Positions 36,590 to 49,985 of a DNA stretch of 64,000 bases are shown here, piece by piece. The DNA comes from Erythroxylum novogranatense (taxonomy: Eukaryota > Streptophyta > Magnoliopsida > Malpighiales > Erythroxylaceae), in the NCBI GenBank assembly GCA_029891385.1, contig CM057224.1, positions 28,661,005 through 28,725,004 on the forward strand, given 5' to 3'. Each line of letters opens with the position of its first letter. Position 1 is the stretch's first letter. Below the pieces are notes generated by a model. The model saw only the letters and a list, made by a program, of their open reading frames with translations, ran no database searches and was not told the DNA's origin. The position numbers and the translations under genes are program-made.

Positions 36590-37930
36590 AATCACAAAGA
36601 TAACAATTTCCAATTCCTAACAATTTCCAATTCCAACAATCATAAAACATTCATAATTCCATTTCCATTCCAATAATAACCAACAATTTTCAATCCCAAC
36701 AATCACAAAATAATCATAATTTTATTTCCATTTACAACAATTTCCAATTTTAAGTTTCTAACAATCACAAAACTTTCATAATTTTATTTCCATTCCATTC
36801 CGTTTACAACAATTTCCAATCCTAACAATTACAAAACAATCATAATTCCATTTCCATTTCATTCCATTTACAACAATTTCCAATCCTAACAATTACAAAA
36901 CAATCATAATTCAATTTCCATTCCATTTCATTTCTAACAATTTCCAATCCTAACAATTACAAAACAATCATAATTCCATTTCCATTCCATTCCATTTCTA
37001 TCAATGTCGAATCCTAACAATTACAAAACAATCATAATTCCACTTCCATTTCATTCCATTTACAACAATTTCCAATCCTAACAATTACAAAACAATCATA
37101 ACTCCATTTCCATTTCATTCCATTTCTAACAATTTCCAATCCTAAAAATTACAAAACAATCATAATTCCATTTCCATTCCATTCCATTTACAACAATTTC
37201 CAATCCTAACAATTACAAAACAATCATAATTCCATTTCCATTCCATTCCATTTCCAACAATTTACAATCCTAACAATTACAAGACAATCATAATTCCATT
37301 TAACAATCATAATTTCATTTCCATTTCTAACAATTTCCAATACTAACAATTACAAAACAATCATAATTTCATTTCCATTCCATTCCATTTCTAACAATTT
37401 CCAATCCTAACAATTACAAAACAATCATAATTTCATTTCCATTTCATTCCATTTGTAACAATTTCCAATCCTAACCATTGCAAAACAATCATAATTTTAT
37501 TTCCATTTCATTCCATTTACAACAATTTCCAATCCTAACAATTACAAAACATTCATAATTTCATTTCCATTTCATTCCATTTACAACAATTTACAATCAT
37601 AACAATTACAAAACAATCACAATTCCATTCAATTTCTAACAATTTCCAATCCTAACAATTACAAAATAATCATAATTCAATTTCCATTTTATTCCATTTA
37701 TAACAATTTCCAATCCTAAGAATTACAAAACAATCATAATTTCATTTCCATTTCATTCCATTTACAACAATTTCCAATCCTAACAATTACAAAACATTCA
37801 TAATTTCATTCCATTTCCATCAATTTCTAATCCTAACAATTACAAAACATTTATAATTTCATTATATTTCCAACAATTTCCAATCCTAATTATCACAAAA
37901 CATTTATGATTCTATTTCTAACAAACCATA
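36590..37930 (-). repeat. Minisatellite, ~60-bp unit, about 20 copies
   Basis: The unit contains ACAATTTCCAATCCTAACAA, then TTACAAAACAATCATAATT and a CCATTTCCATT run. Unit length varies because of gain and loss of CATTC blocks. It fills much of the predicted first intron of the hAT transposase. There are no unique spacers, so it is not a CRISPR array. Confidence 0.93.
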
Positions 37931-39042
37931 ATATTATATATACCATTTTATATTTCGTTCTTAAATGTATATGTTGCTTTTATAATTCTTAATCGACATT
38001 AATAACTGTAAATATAAATTGAAATCTACAAGTATACAATATATTCACAAATCACAATTTGATAACAAATAGTTTTTTCGAAATATTTATTACATCACTA
38101 CTTTGTAGTTTGTACTTTCACACATTACCAATTTTAAATATTTATGATACCCTACACATATATATTACCATTCCATTAAAGTTCAACATCTTTTAATTTT
38201 TATAGTCAATTAATTATTTACCTAGCTAAAACTAATACTCAAATAGGCAAATACTATCATTAACTAAAATCAAGTTATTATTAAATTCTAATTCCATAAT
38301 TTTATACTTAACTAATTATTTACCAAAATTCAATACCCAAATGTTAAAATAAATCACCATTTAACAAATATTAGGAATGTATCAATTAATGATTTAAGCT
38401 TTTTAATTTTACTAATTTTGATTATCAATTTTACAATTTTACATTTAATTATTAATTTCCCATTTGATTATCAATTTTATAATTAAGTTTAAATATTGAT
38501 TTGATTTTGATTATCAACTTTCAATTTTCAGTTTTAATAACCAATTAATCAACATCATCACTTTAACTTTAAAGTTTAAATTTAAAACATAAGGTTAAAA
38601 TAATCACCAAATTATCATTAAATAAAATACATGTACAATTAAACATTTCATATTATCAAATTCAATTGCTCAAATTCAAATTCAATTTCATTCATCAATA
38701 ATCCAACAATTCAATATCAATACCGTAATCACAAGCCAATTTTCACCATTCAATATCGTAAATCACCATTCCAAATTTCCAATCCACTTCCAAAATGGCA
38801 AAATCCAATTCCAATTTCAGTTCAACTTCAACATTCACAAATGACAAAAATCAATCAACTTCAATATTCATTCCCATTTTCCATTCTCAATTGAAATCAA
38901 CATTCAATTTTTTACCCAAATCCAACATAGCAACACAAATCTTTAACCCCAAATCTACCATCATCCAACAACCAACACAATCACAGAATCAATAATTTTC
39001 AAAATGTCATGAAAAATGAAACAAAAATCAGAACACATATAC

Positions 39043-39425
39043 CCCAAACAATCGGGCCTTCGCCAATCCGAGTCGGCGTCGGGTCGTGTGGTGCGTCTGA
39101 GTTGAGGTGGTCGTGTGCTGCGTCGAAGGAAGAGAGACGAGGAGGAGGAAGGAAATGACTGAAGGAGAAGGAGCGTTGGAGTAGGCTGAGGTCGAACTGT
39201 CGAAGGGAGAAAGAAGAGATCGTCACCCGCGCGAACCAGCGGTTGAAGGAGAAGGACTGGAGGACTAGAGGAGACGTCGACGAGGAGGAGGAGATGGCAA
39301 AAAGACGGCGATTTCGCGAGGAGACACCGAGAGAGAGAACGAAGAAGGCGAAGAGAGGGGAGGCTAGCGACGTGCTTGGAAGAAGAATCGAAGAATCCAG
39401 AAAGGGGGGTAATTAGGTTTAAAAC
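39043..39425 (-). promoter_or_regulatory. Predicted noncoding first exon and promoter region of the hAT transposase
   Basis: A GC- and CpG-rich island in AT-rich DNA, with C/T-rich tracts on the minus strand like plant 5' untranslated regions. A donor (GG/GTATATG) at 39042/39041 and the acceptor at 36504-36505 would define an intron of about 2.5 kb. The overlapping 159-residue minus frame is compositionally odd (Ser/Leu/Pro/Arg) and I do not call it protein-coding. Confidence 0.5.
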
Positions 39426-39600
39426 TTTTGGAAAATGCAAGTTAGTCCTTGCAATTTTCGGAAGTTACGGCATCGGTCGGAATTGATGGTTCTGGCCGAT
39501 ATCTACCGGTAAACGCTGGTACTGGCCGATATTTGAGGTCGGTACCTGCGTTCACCATTTTGCACCGTTTATCGACTAGTATGGTACGAAACTCAACTCT

Positions 39601-42600
39601 CTACTTTTACTACTAATAATTTATTAATAATTATTAAGCGAGAGATTAAAGTAAATTTAAATTTAATTAATTCACAAAATTAATTTATTTTAAATTTTAT
39701 AAAATATAGAATTATTATTAATAATAAGAATATAATTATTTAAACAAAATTTAATTCAAAATACTAAATAAAAATTAAAATCAACAAAAATAAAAATAAA
39801 ACCAGATGATTCGTTTACTTGAACAAAAATTAATGTATTAACCAAATGTTTGTTTTAGTTTGTCGTTTTTATTTTGTTAAAAAATTGTTTGTTTGAGTTT
39901 TTATTTTTGTTTTAGTTTTGATTTATTCCTGTTTTCAAAATTTATCAGAATTAAAAATGTGTTTTTTTTCTGATTTTCATAACCTTATTTACTTTGATTT
40001 AAATATATATTATGTAATTATTTAATATATTAATTATCAATAAAATTACAAATAATTTAATTTAATATTATATTTAATTAAATACAATTATTTTAATAAT
40101 TTATTTATTTTGTAAGTAAATTAAATAAAATTAATTTAATAATTATTAATAGATATAATTAAAATTAAAATATTTTTAAATTTTTAAAATTTTGATTTAA
40201 TAATTAAAGAAAATGTAATTTTAAACAAAATTTAATTTATTAAAATAAAAATTTTCAATAATAAAATATAATTATATTTATATTAACATAAACATTAACA
40301 ACTAAACAAATTCTTATTTTATTTAAATAAAAAATAAAAACTACGAACAAGCAAACGGTTCTTTAGTATGTATGTTATAATCTTACTCGTGGGCACAACA
40401 CAGGGGATGATTACTCTCGAGCATTGCCTTTGACTTTATGTATAGATCTATAAAAGCCTAAGATCTAGCACGATCTTTTGGGAACATATAGTTGAACGGT
40501 GGAGATCCAAAAGAGGGACGTGGACCGTGCATCGTGTGCATTGAAATGGAGCAAAAACTGAAGAAAAAGGTTAAGCAATCCAAAGGTTCTCCTTATAAAT
40601 GATCATATTATTATGTTTTCTCATAGTACTTCAGTTCTCGCGTGCTTGTGAACAGTAGTAGTCTCTGTACATTTGATTTCATTTCCCGGGACCACATCAC
40701 TTCTAATTGCTCTCCAATCGCAAGCGCGTCTCTGAACTGAATCCCCAAATACTTTTATTCTTACTATCATCATACTTATCCTTTGCAGCTACACTCTCAT
40801 TTTGTTCAAATCCAAGGCTAAGTGAAGCATTTGAAAAGAAATTTACACACATTTTAGAAAATTGTGTGTAAATCAACTCAGATAAATTCTTTCGCTCCAA
40901 ATAAATTGAAATTTATCTGTTTCCGTTTGGGCTTGTTATTTATTTGTCTATAAGCGCGTGGAAGTAACCTTCTCCTCTGATTACTGGGTGGTTTGAAACA
41001 AAATCAAATCAGCCCTGGATTTGGTCCAAAGACGTGTGGCTCTTACGCTCAGTGGCAGAAAGTGACATGGAGTTTGTCTGGGCTTTGTGGGCTGACGTCA
41101 TTCGTATGACCAGTGGGGTCCACTATAATAATGTAAAAATATTTGGTCAACATAGGATATATAAACCAATCTTTGTACATGTCATTTCCTGTGCTGCTGG
41201 TTGCATCAAACCTTCGTTGAAACGCCTGATCAGATCCAATGGAAAAAATTATTCCATCAATCAACGTGGAGGGCCAAAACCAGTTGACATGGGTCACTAA
41301 ACCGAAGCAAGTTGCATACTTCTGCTCTCTCGGGAACCACATCAACAAATCTTGAATCCAACAGGTAAACTTGATTATCCTAATCCTGCCTGCCAAAGTT
41401 TGGCTAGTTTCGAAATGTCGAACACGCCCCTTACCTAGTTTTTCACGAAACGCTCAAAAGAGTTGCCTTGCCTCCGCTCGCCCTCTCCAACTATTGCAAG
41501 TAGGCGTTAGTTACGGTCCCCATATTATAAATAAAAAAGATATCCATTGCCATATGTAGCTTCCTGAATTCTGAATGAGGGCGCGGAATGTTCTTTGGAA
41601 ATCGTCCTCGAGGCTGGATTTTTAAGCATCAGCTGCAAATGGTATTTTCTTCTGTGCTCTCTTAAGGATTTGGAAGAGGATGGAGTTTTTATTATCTTTT
41701 TTGTTTTTTTACTTGAAGAACTACTCAGAGTCAATAAAGATTAAATTCTTTATTTCTTAATGAAACAAATAGGACTTTAGGAAAAGTTTATCCCACAATT
41801 CATACGAAAAAATTACAATTCTATAATTATACAATAATTTAAAGTATAAATGTTTTAGATTATTAATTGTCAATTTAGTACTTAAACCTAAACTTTCTCT
41901 ACTATTAAACTAGAAGTTCTGAAGAATTTCATTTTTAGAATATTGAGAAAAGGAATTTAGATTTGAATCTTTGGTCTAAAAACCAAAGAGATTGGTTTCT
42001 CTAATAATAAACAAAATCGAGTTCTAAAGTAAACTAGCCGAATTTTGAATGGATGTGAATTCTACACACTCATAAGAATAAGAAGCAATCGTAGAAAATG
42101 AGATTATGATTAGATATGGGAAAACCTGGATAAGACTTAACAGGTGGAGCGTTAGGTACTTAGGGTTGGGGGAGATCAGGTCATTGAGGGGAGAAGCATA
42201 CGACAAACACAAATGTTTTTATTTAAAATAAAATAAAATTTAAAAATTTAAAAAATGATTTAAATAATTTTAATAAAAATTAATTAATTTATAAAAATCA
42301 ATTAGGTTGATTGATTTTAATGAGAATTATTAAAATAAAATAAAAATAAACATTGTTTAATTTAAAATTTTTAGAATTATTGGTAAAGAATTGTGAGTTT
42401 TAAGGAATAAACGTAAGCCGGTAGGTTTGGAAATAACGGAAATCAAAATATATTAATAGTATCGACGTGGATATATGATATACATGAGAAACGTTTGCTT
42501 TAGATCATTAGATGTATGAAACATGTGTGAGCGCTGATCTTTAATTCGACTGATCTGTCTGTCTGCTGCGCGTGTTGTTTGTCGTTGACGCCGTTCCTTT

Positions 42601-43956
42601 TCATCATATTTATTGATACGCCCGGTTCAAATGACCTGCCCTTTTTTGACGTCTTTGCTAAGCCTCTTTTTTGTGTTTTCTTTTGTTTTTTCACACGTTC
42701 CTCTCATTGTTTTCCTTTTAATTAGAGGCCCAATAAGCTTATTTATGTGTATTGTATAACAATTTTCTTTTTTTTTTTTTACAGAAATTATTCTTCATAA
42801 TTTTATTAATAATATTATTGAATGCGGTATTTGTCGCATTTAAGATTTAACACGATATTCTTCATAGTGTTCATGGCATGCATGATATGAAACTAATTTT
42901 TTAGTGCATAAAAATACAATTTTATTTTACTTATTCATAATATATCCTTATCGTTTGAAACTATTTTTAAAAATATCTTGTAATTTTAAAACACTGAAAT
43001 GTCTATTGTTAAGTTTTTATGGAATTTGTGGATAAAATTATAGCAAAATAATTATATAAACTTTATCATGAATTTGACAATATAACAACAATTTAAATTT
43101 AAATTTATTTTAATATTACGATGTATTTTAAATAACTTTCAGTAATACATATGTTCTTAAAAAATTAAGATCTTTTACCCTTTTTTTGGTTTATTACTTT
43201 CGTCACTTATAAATTTACCACGTATCCGCCACTCTTGGTAAGAAATTTTCATCCTCTTTATTTACTGGATTCATGACGCTTCAACTTTTTTACATCATAG
43301 ATTGTTCAAATTCTATACATTTAGACTCCTTAAATTTATTTATATTATTTTCAAAAGCTTTTGCCTTCCTTTCATTCTTTTGAAGTCTTCAACTTTTTCT
43401 GAACAAGGAAGGAGGAGATAGAAACATTATAAAGATACAATATGTGTTGGTCATGATAATATTGTGAGTTTGAATTATCTTAAACTAAGACAAGGTAAGG
43501 TAATTGGGAGAAGGTGGGAAAATTGTTTTCTTTGTGCGGTAGAATAATTTTGTATTTAAACTAAAGAGTTGCTTAATAAATTCAATTAAAAAATCGCATT
43601 TAAATTCTATACGTTGCTTCATTGTAAAATATCAATCATAACATGTAAGGTTTGAAATGGATGACAAATACATGCGTGCTAGTACTTGCTATATACGATG
43701 GACCAGGAAAATACATTTTCAGTTAAAATGAATTTGCAACGTAAAGTCAACACAAACCAAATATAGGTTTATTATAAAATCATCATCATCATTGTAATGC
43801 ATTACTTTTACAGAACAACCAACTCATTGCTATATTCAACACCCTCAAAAGCTAAATTAAATATTGTTTAGAAAATTATTGATCCATCTCTCGGGGATAC
43901 TGCATACTGGCGCTTCGTTTTACCCTCATTTATTGGGACTCCACAGAAAGAGAAAC
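39601..43956. other. AT-rich intergenic region upstream of APRT
   Basis: No protein family recognised in any frame. About 39600-40350 and 42200-42400 are very AT-rich. Facing short frames near 41034-41396 overlap and show no domain. Distal control sequences of the APRT gene could lie here, but I see nothing specific. Confidence 0.6.
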
Positions 43957-43957
43957 A

Positions 43958-43967
43958 TATATAAATA
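43958..43967 (+). promoter_or_regulatory. Putative TATA box of the APRT gene
   Basis: TATATAAATA lies 101 bases before the ATG, allowing a short 5' leader that includes the AG-rich stretch at 44040-44067. Confidence 0.5.
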
Positions 43968-44067
43968 ATGACCTTGGATACTCATACTTGACAGCCTATT
44001 CACTGCTTATTAAGATTGTATACCTGCCACAGCAAGGCAGAGTGTGAGACTCAGAGAGCGAGAGAGG

Positions 44068-47013
44068 ATGTTTGCGGCACAGAACGGGCTTAAAGGAGAC
44101 CCTAGACTAAAGGGTATATCGGAGGCCATTAGGGTCGTGCCTGACTTTCCTAAACCAGGTACTTGCTTGTTTCTTAGGTTTATGGCAAGTGTTTTTCTTT
44201 TGGCTTACTGGGAACTGGGTAGCCGTTGCTTTCAACTGGTGAAGTATTTGCAGGGATAATGTTCCAAGATATAACAACGTTGTTGTTGAATCACAAGGCG
44301 TTTCAGGACACGGTGGACATCTTCGTTGATCGTTACAGGGACATGGGCATTTCTGTGGTTGCTGGTATACTTAAAATATCACCGTAGTATATATTTTTTC
44401 TACGCTTGCATTTCGCTTTCGCTGGTTAACGTTTATGGCTGGTAAGATGGATATGTGCGTGTTTTGGTAGTTATGGTTCCTTTAGTGCCCTGAATTTTGG
44501 CTATATTTGCCTTTCGTTATCTTTTCCCTCCATTTTTGTCCCCTTTTTCATGGGATTCCTTCGCTTTGGTCTTTCTTAATTCTCTTCTTCTCCACAGTAG
44601 CGGAGCTATTTCGGGATTCAAAGAAGAGATGTTGAGAACGTCTCAAATTTTTAATCCCCCCTTTGCGACAATTATGGTGCCACTCTTTTTAGCTTTCGAA
44701 GTTTTACCAATGTATTTTCAGAGAAGAAAACTTATACAGCTGTTAATCATTTATAAACTCACTGGTGTTTCTTCAAGCGTCAATGCCAGTTTTAAAAGGC
44801 CTGGCTTGCGAAGTGATGGCTGTAGGACCGGCATAATGTGCATAGGTGCAATCCCGTTGTTTTAGAATGTTCGATTTAGGAGTTAATTTTAAGACTTGGA
44901 GTTGGCAGCTGGCCTGTCATTTTTATGTCTTTTGCTTCTTCAATAGTGTCCTAAGTTCTAAAAAAGAGAACATATCAACTATTTGTTGAGCATCCACAAG
45001 GGAAATTCAATATGCTTATCCTTGAAACAATAGTTAGTGAATATCCTTCTTTTGAAAGTTATAACTTGATGAGAACAGATAAGCATCTCAGCACATGAGG
45101 ACACTGCAGTAACGATTTTCATTTGTAATATATTCAAGTATTGACCAGCATCCTACTGAACACTGAATAGGAATTGGGAATAAGTTTATGTTGTTACGGA
45201 AGTCATGATTCATTCCACACCTACTTTATTTTTTCTTTCGTTGGTGCTCATTCTTCAAAATTCTTTTGTAGGAGTTGAAGCCAGAGGATTTATGTTTGGT
45301 CCGTCAATTGCCTTAGCTATTGGTGCAAAGTTTGTTCCTTTGAGAAAGCCTAGAAAGCTTCCAGGTACTTTTTGCTAGAATAACGGGATGATGCTCCCAA
45401 TTGTGTTATCTTAGGGATTGATCTGTGCTCTAGATTCATAAAATTCTGTGTAGTTTGAGAGCATGTGAGCTGTTACATAAAGGGTGTTGGCAAAGTCAGA
45501 AAGGTATTTATTGTAATTGCAATTCTGCAATTAATGTCATAGCTTAGTATGCTGCTCCAGACATTAGTTTTTCCTACTTGCTCAGGAACAGCCAGATCTG
45601 GAGAGACCTTATTTTCTCAGTCAAATCGAATTCAGATGGACTTATAGTCTTGTTTTCCATTCAACCGTGGATTTGCTCGCTATTTAAATTTATGGAGTTT
45701 AAAAATTGCTGCAAGAAAGAACTGTGACAGTGCTGTTAATAAGATGGAAGGAAAAAGTTTTAACTATCATATATATCCATGACGATAGTCAATGTTCCTC
45801 TCTCTCTCTTTTTTGTGGGAACGGTAAAGAAGGCAAACTGTTTAATTTTATAAACTAATACAGTTCTCTTGATGTATTTCCTATAAAAAGGGTCTCATTA
45901 GGAGTCTTCAAGATCTAAAAGCCATTTGGTTCTGTGGTTCTAGTCTTAAATATTCACTCTCAAGTTAAACTTTGAAGTCCTGAGTATTCCATTGAACGTG
46001 CAGGTGAAGTGATTTCTGAAACTTACGTTCTGGAGTATGGAACTGATTGTTTAGAGATGCATGTAAATGCTGTAGAACCTGGTGAACGTGCATTGATAAT
46101 TGATGATTTGGTAGCTACTGGTGGGACAATGTCAGCAGCTATAAGACTCCTGGGTATACCATAATATATGTTGAATCCAGATTCAGTTAATTTTCAACTT
46201 TTAGCCTAGAATCTGAGTAGTGTATCTTATTCTTGTATTACTTGTGTACTTATTGTTGTCCTGCTATTTTCTTAGAACGAGCAGGTGCCGAAGTGGTTGA
46301 ATGTGCATGTGTAGTTGGGCTGCCCGACATCAAGGTAATGTTTGAATATCCAATATGTTTGTTAGTGGCTTTTTCAAAGTTCTTTTTGCATGACAAGTCA
46401 AATGTTCCACAGCAGGTTGTTGATGCTCTCTTGTGTTTCTCATGAGACATTGGCAGATCTAACTGCCTTCTTGATTTCTACATTAATTCAGCCGTTAAAC
46501 TAGTTGATTTACATACTGGTATTTTGCTGTGCACGTACTTTATTAGAAACTTGTTTGAATCACTCATTGTATCTTTTCTTTTTGAACTTGATATACTTTC
46601 AGGGGCAGTGCAGGCTAAATGGGAAGCCACTTTACATTCTTGTGGAGCCTCGTGGGATTGATTGGAGGTATAATTGCTTCTGTTTTGATATGATCTTGTG
46701 GTCAATGTGTTGTCTAGAGCCACTCCTCAGTTTTGTTTGCTCTGAAAAGTTGGTTATACTGCAAAGTATTTAAAGGGTGCTTAGTTGTTAAACCTTTCTT
46801 CGAAAATAGGCTGCTGAACTCCTTATGTTCTTGCTGGCATAGACATATAAATAACTAGGACAGTTGCACCAATATAATGAATTTATTTTCCAATTCCAAT
46901 AGACAGGCATGTGATGATCGTTCTTATTTTTGGTAATTGCCATTATAACTCTTTAAGCACCACAGTTCTTGATTCATTTCACTTGCAGATCTATGCTTGG
47001 GCTAAGTGGCTGA
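44068..47013 (+). CDS. APT: Adenine phosphoribosyltransferase (plant APT family)
   Basis: Converts adenine and PRPP to AMP plus pyrophosphate (purine salvage); plant members can also act on cytokinin bases. Seven coding exons, all GT-AG: 44068-44158, 44254-44364, 45272-45364, 46004-46153, 46276-46334, 46603-46667 and 46989-47013. Together they give 197 residues with no internal stop. The start [18 protein letters not shown] is that of cytosolic plant APRT, and I see no transit peptide. [14 protein letters not shown] lies near residues 65-78, and the PRPP loop [13 protein letters not shown] is at 128-140. The C-terminus ([15 protein letters not shown] then SMLGLSG) is of the VEP type, which I associate with Arabidopsis APT5-like proteins, though isoform naming from this alone is uncertain. 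The last exon has only 25 coding bases. Reading through the donor at 46668 would give another C-terminus. This is the only intact host gene seen. Confidence 0.95.
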
Positions 47014-47147
47014 AGAATGATAATTGACCGGTAAGTCATGACAGGCGTGTAGTTTTCCATTGCCTTAACAATCTCTTTGCTAAAATCATTTTCCCTGTAA
47101 GATATGTGAATCATTTGTAGGCTGTGTGCTATTGCTTTCTGTTTCTG

Positions 47148-47153
47148 AATAAA
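47148..47153 (+). terminator. Putative polyadenylation signal of the APRT gene
   Basis: AATAAA 135 bases after the stop codon, in a T-rich 3' region. Plant signals are loose, so this is only a candidate. Confidence 0.5.
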
Positions 47154-47159
47154 GACATG

Positions 47160-48757
47160 ACCGAGGATGCTATTTGCTCGTATGATTTAGTGTATATTTG
47201 TTTATATCATTTTTAGATTGTAGTGTCCACATTGGACGTTTCTCATCTTGTTCTTTCAGCTAATATATGATTTCATATTGGCTCCATAAAACCATATAAT
47301 GATCGTAAAAACTCATTTTTGGTGTAAAAGAATGTAGATGGTCTATGTTCAACATTTATGTTACAAATATGGTTTTCATCCCACTAACCTTTGTTCCGCA
47401 GTTATGAACATATTAATGAGCGTCTTAATTGAATTGAGCCTATTGCAAAGTATAAACAAAAAGGAGAAATTTTGATGGGAATTCACCATTGAACTTAATA
47501 GGTTTGTGGAAGTGAGGATTAGAAGTCTCTCGCGATTACAATAGTTGAGAATTAATAGTAGAGCTTTTACGCTGAATAAAAGAATAACAGAATAAAAATC
47601 TCAGGAATTCTGGTATTTTTAGTGGATAAGCCTTTTGAAAATGTCGTATTTCAAGAAACCCTTATTTCATCTGGACTCTTTATGCTTCTAAATAGTAAAA
47701 TTAACTGGGCTCCAAAGCTACTTGTAAGGACATGAGAACTTATACAAGAAACGTAGAGCTCACAGATGTCAATTAAGAAGGAAATCATTTCACTTGGAAT
47801 AATAAATAGTTGGGCAAGTGGTACATAAGAAGGAAATTGAACAAGGCTTTCTGATTACATGTCGAATACACTAGAAATTTAATGCTCAACTCTATACAAC
47901 TAGATTTGTAGTTGTGGTTAGAAACGATTGTATCTACAAAAAATGTGACTAGCTTTTAAAATGAATGAATCAGTATATAAGATAAAGGGAATTTAGTTGA
48001 ATTCAATTGATGTAACAAAATAAAACTAAATTTGGAAGACAAATTTAATCAAATAGTACAAAATTAAAAGGGTTAATCAATGAGTTTTAGTCCAGTTCAA
48101 GGTTCAATCTTAGCCTTTCTATGAGTTTTCATTATCAATTGTCATGTTGTTCTTATACCTCTCTTTGAAAACTATTAACTGTAAATTAACAATAAGTTCA
48201 TTTAATCCCAAATTTTCCTTACGTCATATTTAACTAAAATAAACTCTTTAATTAGGTTTAGCTATTAGACAACCCAATATAAGTTCTTTAGAATTATGTA
48301 AGTTTATTTCTAACCCTTTTTGATTCTTAGTATCTATACCACAATCCACTCATATGTAGGTTCTATTAAATCATCAATATGCAAATTATAATCAAATCTA
48401 ATTGCTAGTATTAAAAACCCTAAAATTCTTTACCAAGGGAACTTTGTAAAAAATATTCAACCTCACTTGCATCTGCCTTATTCCTATATTTCCTAATCTA
48501 AACAAAACGTGGGATTTCAAACTAATATCTTGCTACAATTCAATATACAAACTAATCTCTAATACACTAGTAACCAGATTGCAACTTGTCTTGAGTTGCT
48601 TGACCTCTATATCACAAGATGAATTCGTCCAAGAAAGAATGTGCGAGATGACATTTTGATATCCTAAGACATTAATCCAAATCACTGCGTATAATATTGC
48701 ACAAAGCTCAGATTTTAAGTATCACAAGAAGTGTAACAATTTGAAGCTATTCAATTT
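47160..48757. other. AT-rich intergenic region downstream of APRT
   Basis: No gene, repeat end or RNA recognised. Confidence 0.6.
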
Positions 48758-49985
48758 GACATTTTCAGATAACTTATTGTTGTTTGCAAGATAGATGTTC
48801 CCTTTGTATTAATCTTAATGAAGTTCATCAAGTAGTTCAACAATATTTTAGGGATTGACATTAATTTTGAAAAGAGCTTTATAATAATGTGTTCAAGGGA
48901 TGCTGAATCCCTAAAGCAGGAGGTTATAAACATTTGTCATATAAAAGTAGCTAATCGCCGTTTTACTTTCCCTATCACTATCTCAAGGCCCTCTTATAAG
49001 GATTGCATGCCTCTCTTTGAGTAGATTGAGAAGAAACATAGAAAATGGTATAATAAAGAGCTAAGTTACGTAGATAGGGTTCAGCTGATTAAAACAACAT
49101 TGTGTAACCTCTACAAATATTGGATATCTCATTTAATTCTTCCAAAGAAAATGACCAAGGACATAAAAAAGATGTTGAGGAACATTCTATAGAATGGGGA
49201 TCCTTATAAAGTAAATGAGGCCAAAATGTCCTAAAAGGAAATGTATTGCATAAAAGAACAATAGGGATTAGGACTAAACTTTGTATATTTAATTTGTAAA
49301 GTTCCTTTAGTTAAAAAGGTATGGACGTTTTTGATTGATAAGGCAACTTGTGGGTGCAATGGGTTCATAATGAACATTTATAAGGAAAAAAGTTTGGAAG
49401 TAAAAGGTAGTTTTAAGACCTTCTGGACCTGGCAAAATATACTGAAAATGAGAGATACTAGCTCCATCTTTCATACGCGTCATATGTGAGGGAAGAGACA
49501 CCTTAATATGGTTTGAAAATTTGTCTACAAAAGGTCCTCTATACCTGCTTCATGATTTGTTTCACTTGAGTTATATGCTAAAACTAGGAGAAAAGGTTAG
49601 TGAATTAATAACTAATCAACAATGTTTTATTAGGTAAAGGGGATTTAACAAGTTAGAGCAGAAGTTGCACCAAGATATAGGTTAATAGCTGACATTGAAG
49701 ATAGAGTCATATGGACTGTCCACAATATAGGCAAATTAAAAAATCTTCTAGCTAGAAATCTCTTCATGCAGTCTAGGCTAAATGTAGATTGGCACAAGCT
49801 AATATGGTTTCTAGAATATTGCCCCAAATATGCAATCACAGCTTGGTTAGCTCTTAAAAATTGATTACCAACAATTGATAGAGTCAAATGTTCCTCTCTC
49901 ACAAACCCTTTGTGTATACTATGTTCTGATGTGTAAGAAACAAGAGACCATTTATTTTTCCAATTCCATTTCACAGTTACCTTCT
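48758..49985 (+). pseudogene. LINE remnant (reverse transcriptase end and zf-RVT)
   Basis: Starts at a decayed catalytic site (FSDNLLLFA, normally ADD). It continues with ANRRFTFPITISRPSYKDC, KWYNKELSYVDRVQLIKTT and HLILPKKMTKDIKKMLRNIL, then LPTIDRVKCSS..CILC and HLFFQFHF, the zinc-finger tail of plant L1 elements. Many stops; old. The 109-residue minus frame at 49645-49974 is a shadow. Confidence 0.85.

Larger units (their letters stand above)
33486..39600 (-). mobile_element. hAT-superfamily DNA transposon (decayed)
   Basis: It is defined by the transposase at 34400-36499 and by similar inverted ends. The left has CGTACTAGGCTAGATACC and then TATCGGTACCGATCAGTACC. The right, read on the minus strand, has CGTACCATACTAGTCGATAA and then TATCGGCCAGTACC. 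Repeated TATCGG/GTACC words near both ends are typical of hAT subterminal repeats. Exact ends and the 8-bp target duplication are not certain. Confidence 0.7.

Noticed and set aside
36590..37930. Regular repeats resembling a CRISPR array
   Set aside because: Units are contiguous variants of one ~60-bp sequence with no unique spacers, in a plant genome.
38961..39440. 159-residue minus-strand frame in the GC-rich island
   Set aside because: Ser/Leu/Pro/Arg bias without domain; more likely the 5' untranslated exon of the hAT transposase.
41034..41396. Facing frames of 88 and 115 residues upstream of APRT
   Set aside because: They overlap on opposite strands and neither resembles a known family.
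44497..44865. 122-residue frame between APRT exons 2 and 3
   Set aside because: Lies wholly in an intron, Phe/Leu/Ser-rich from T-rich DNA, no domain.
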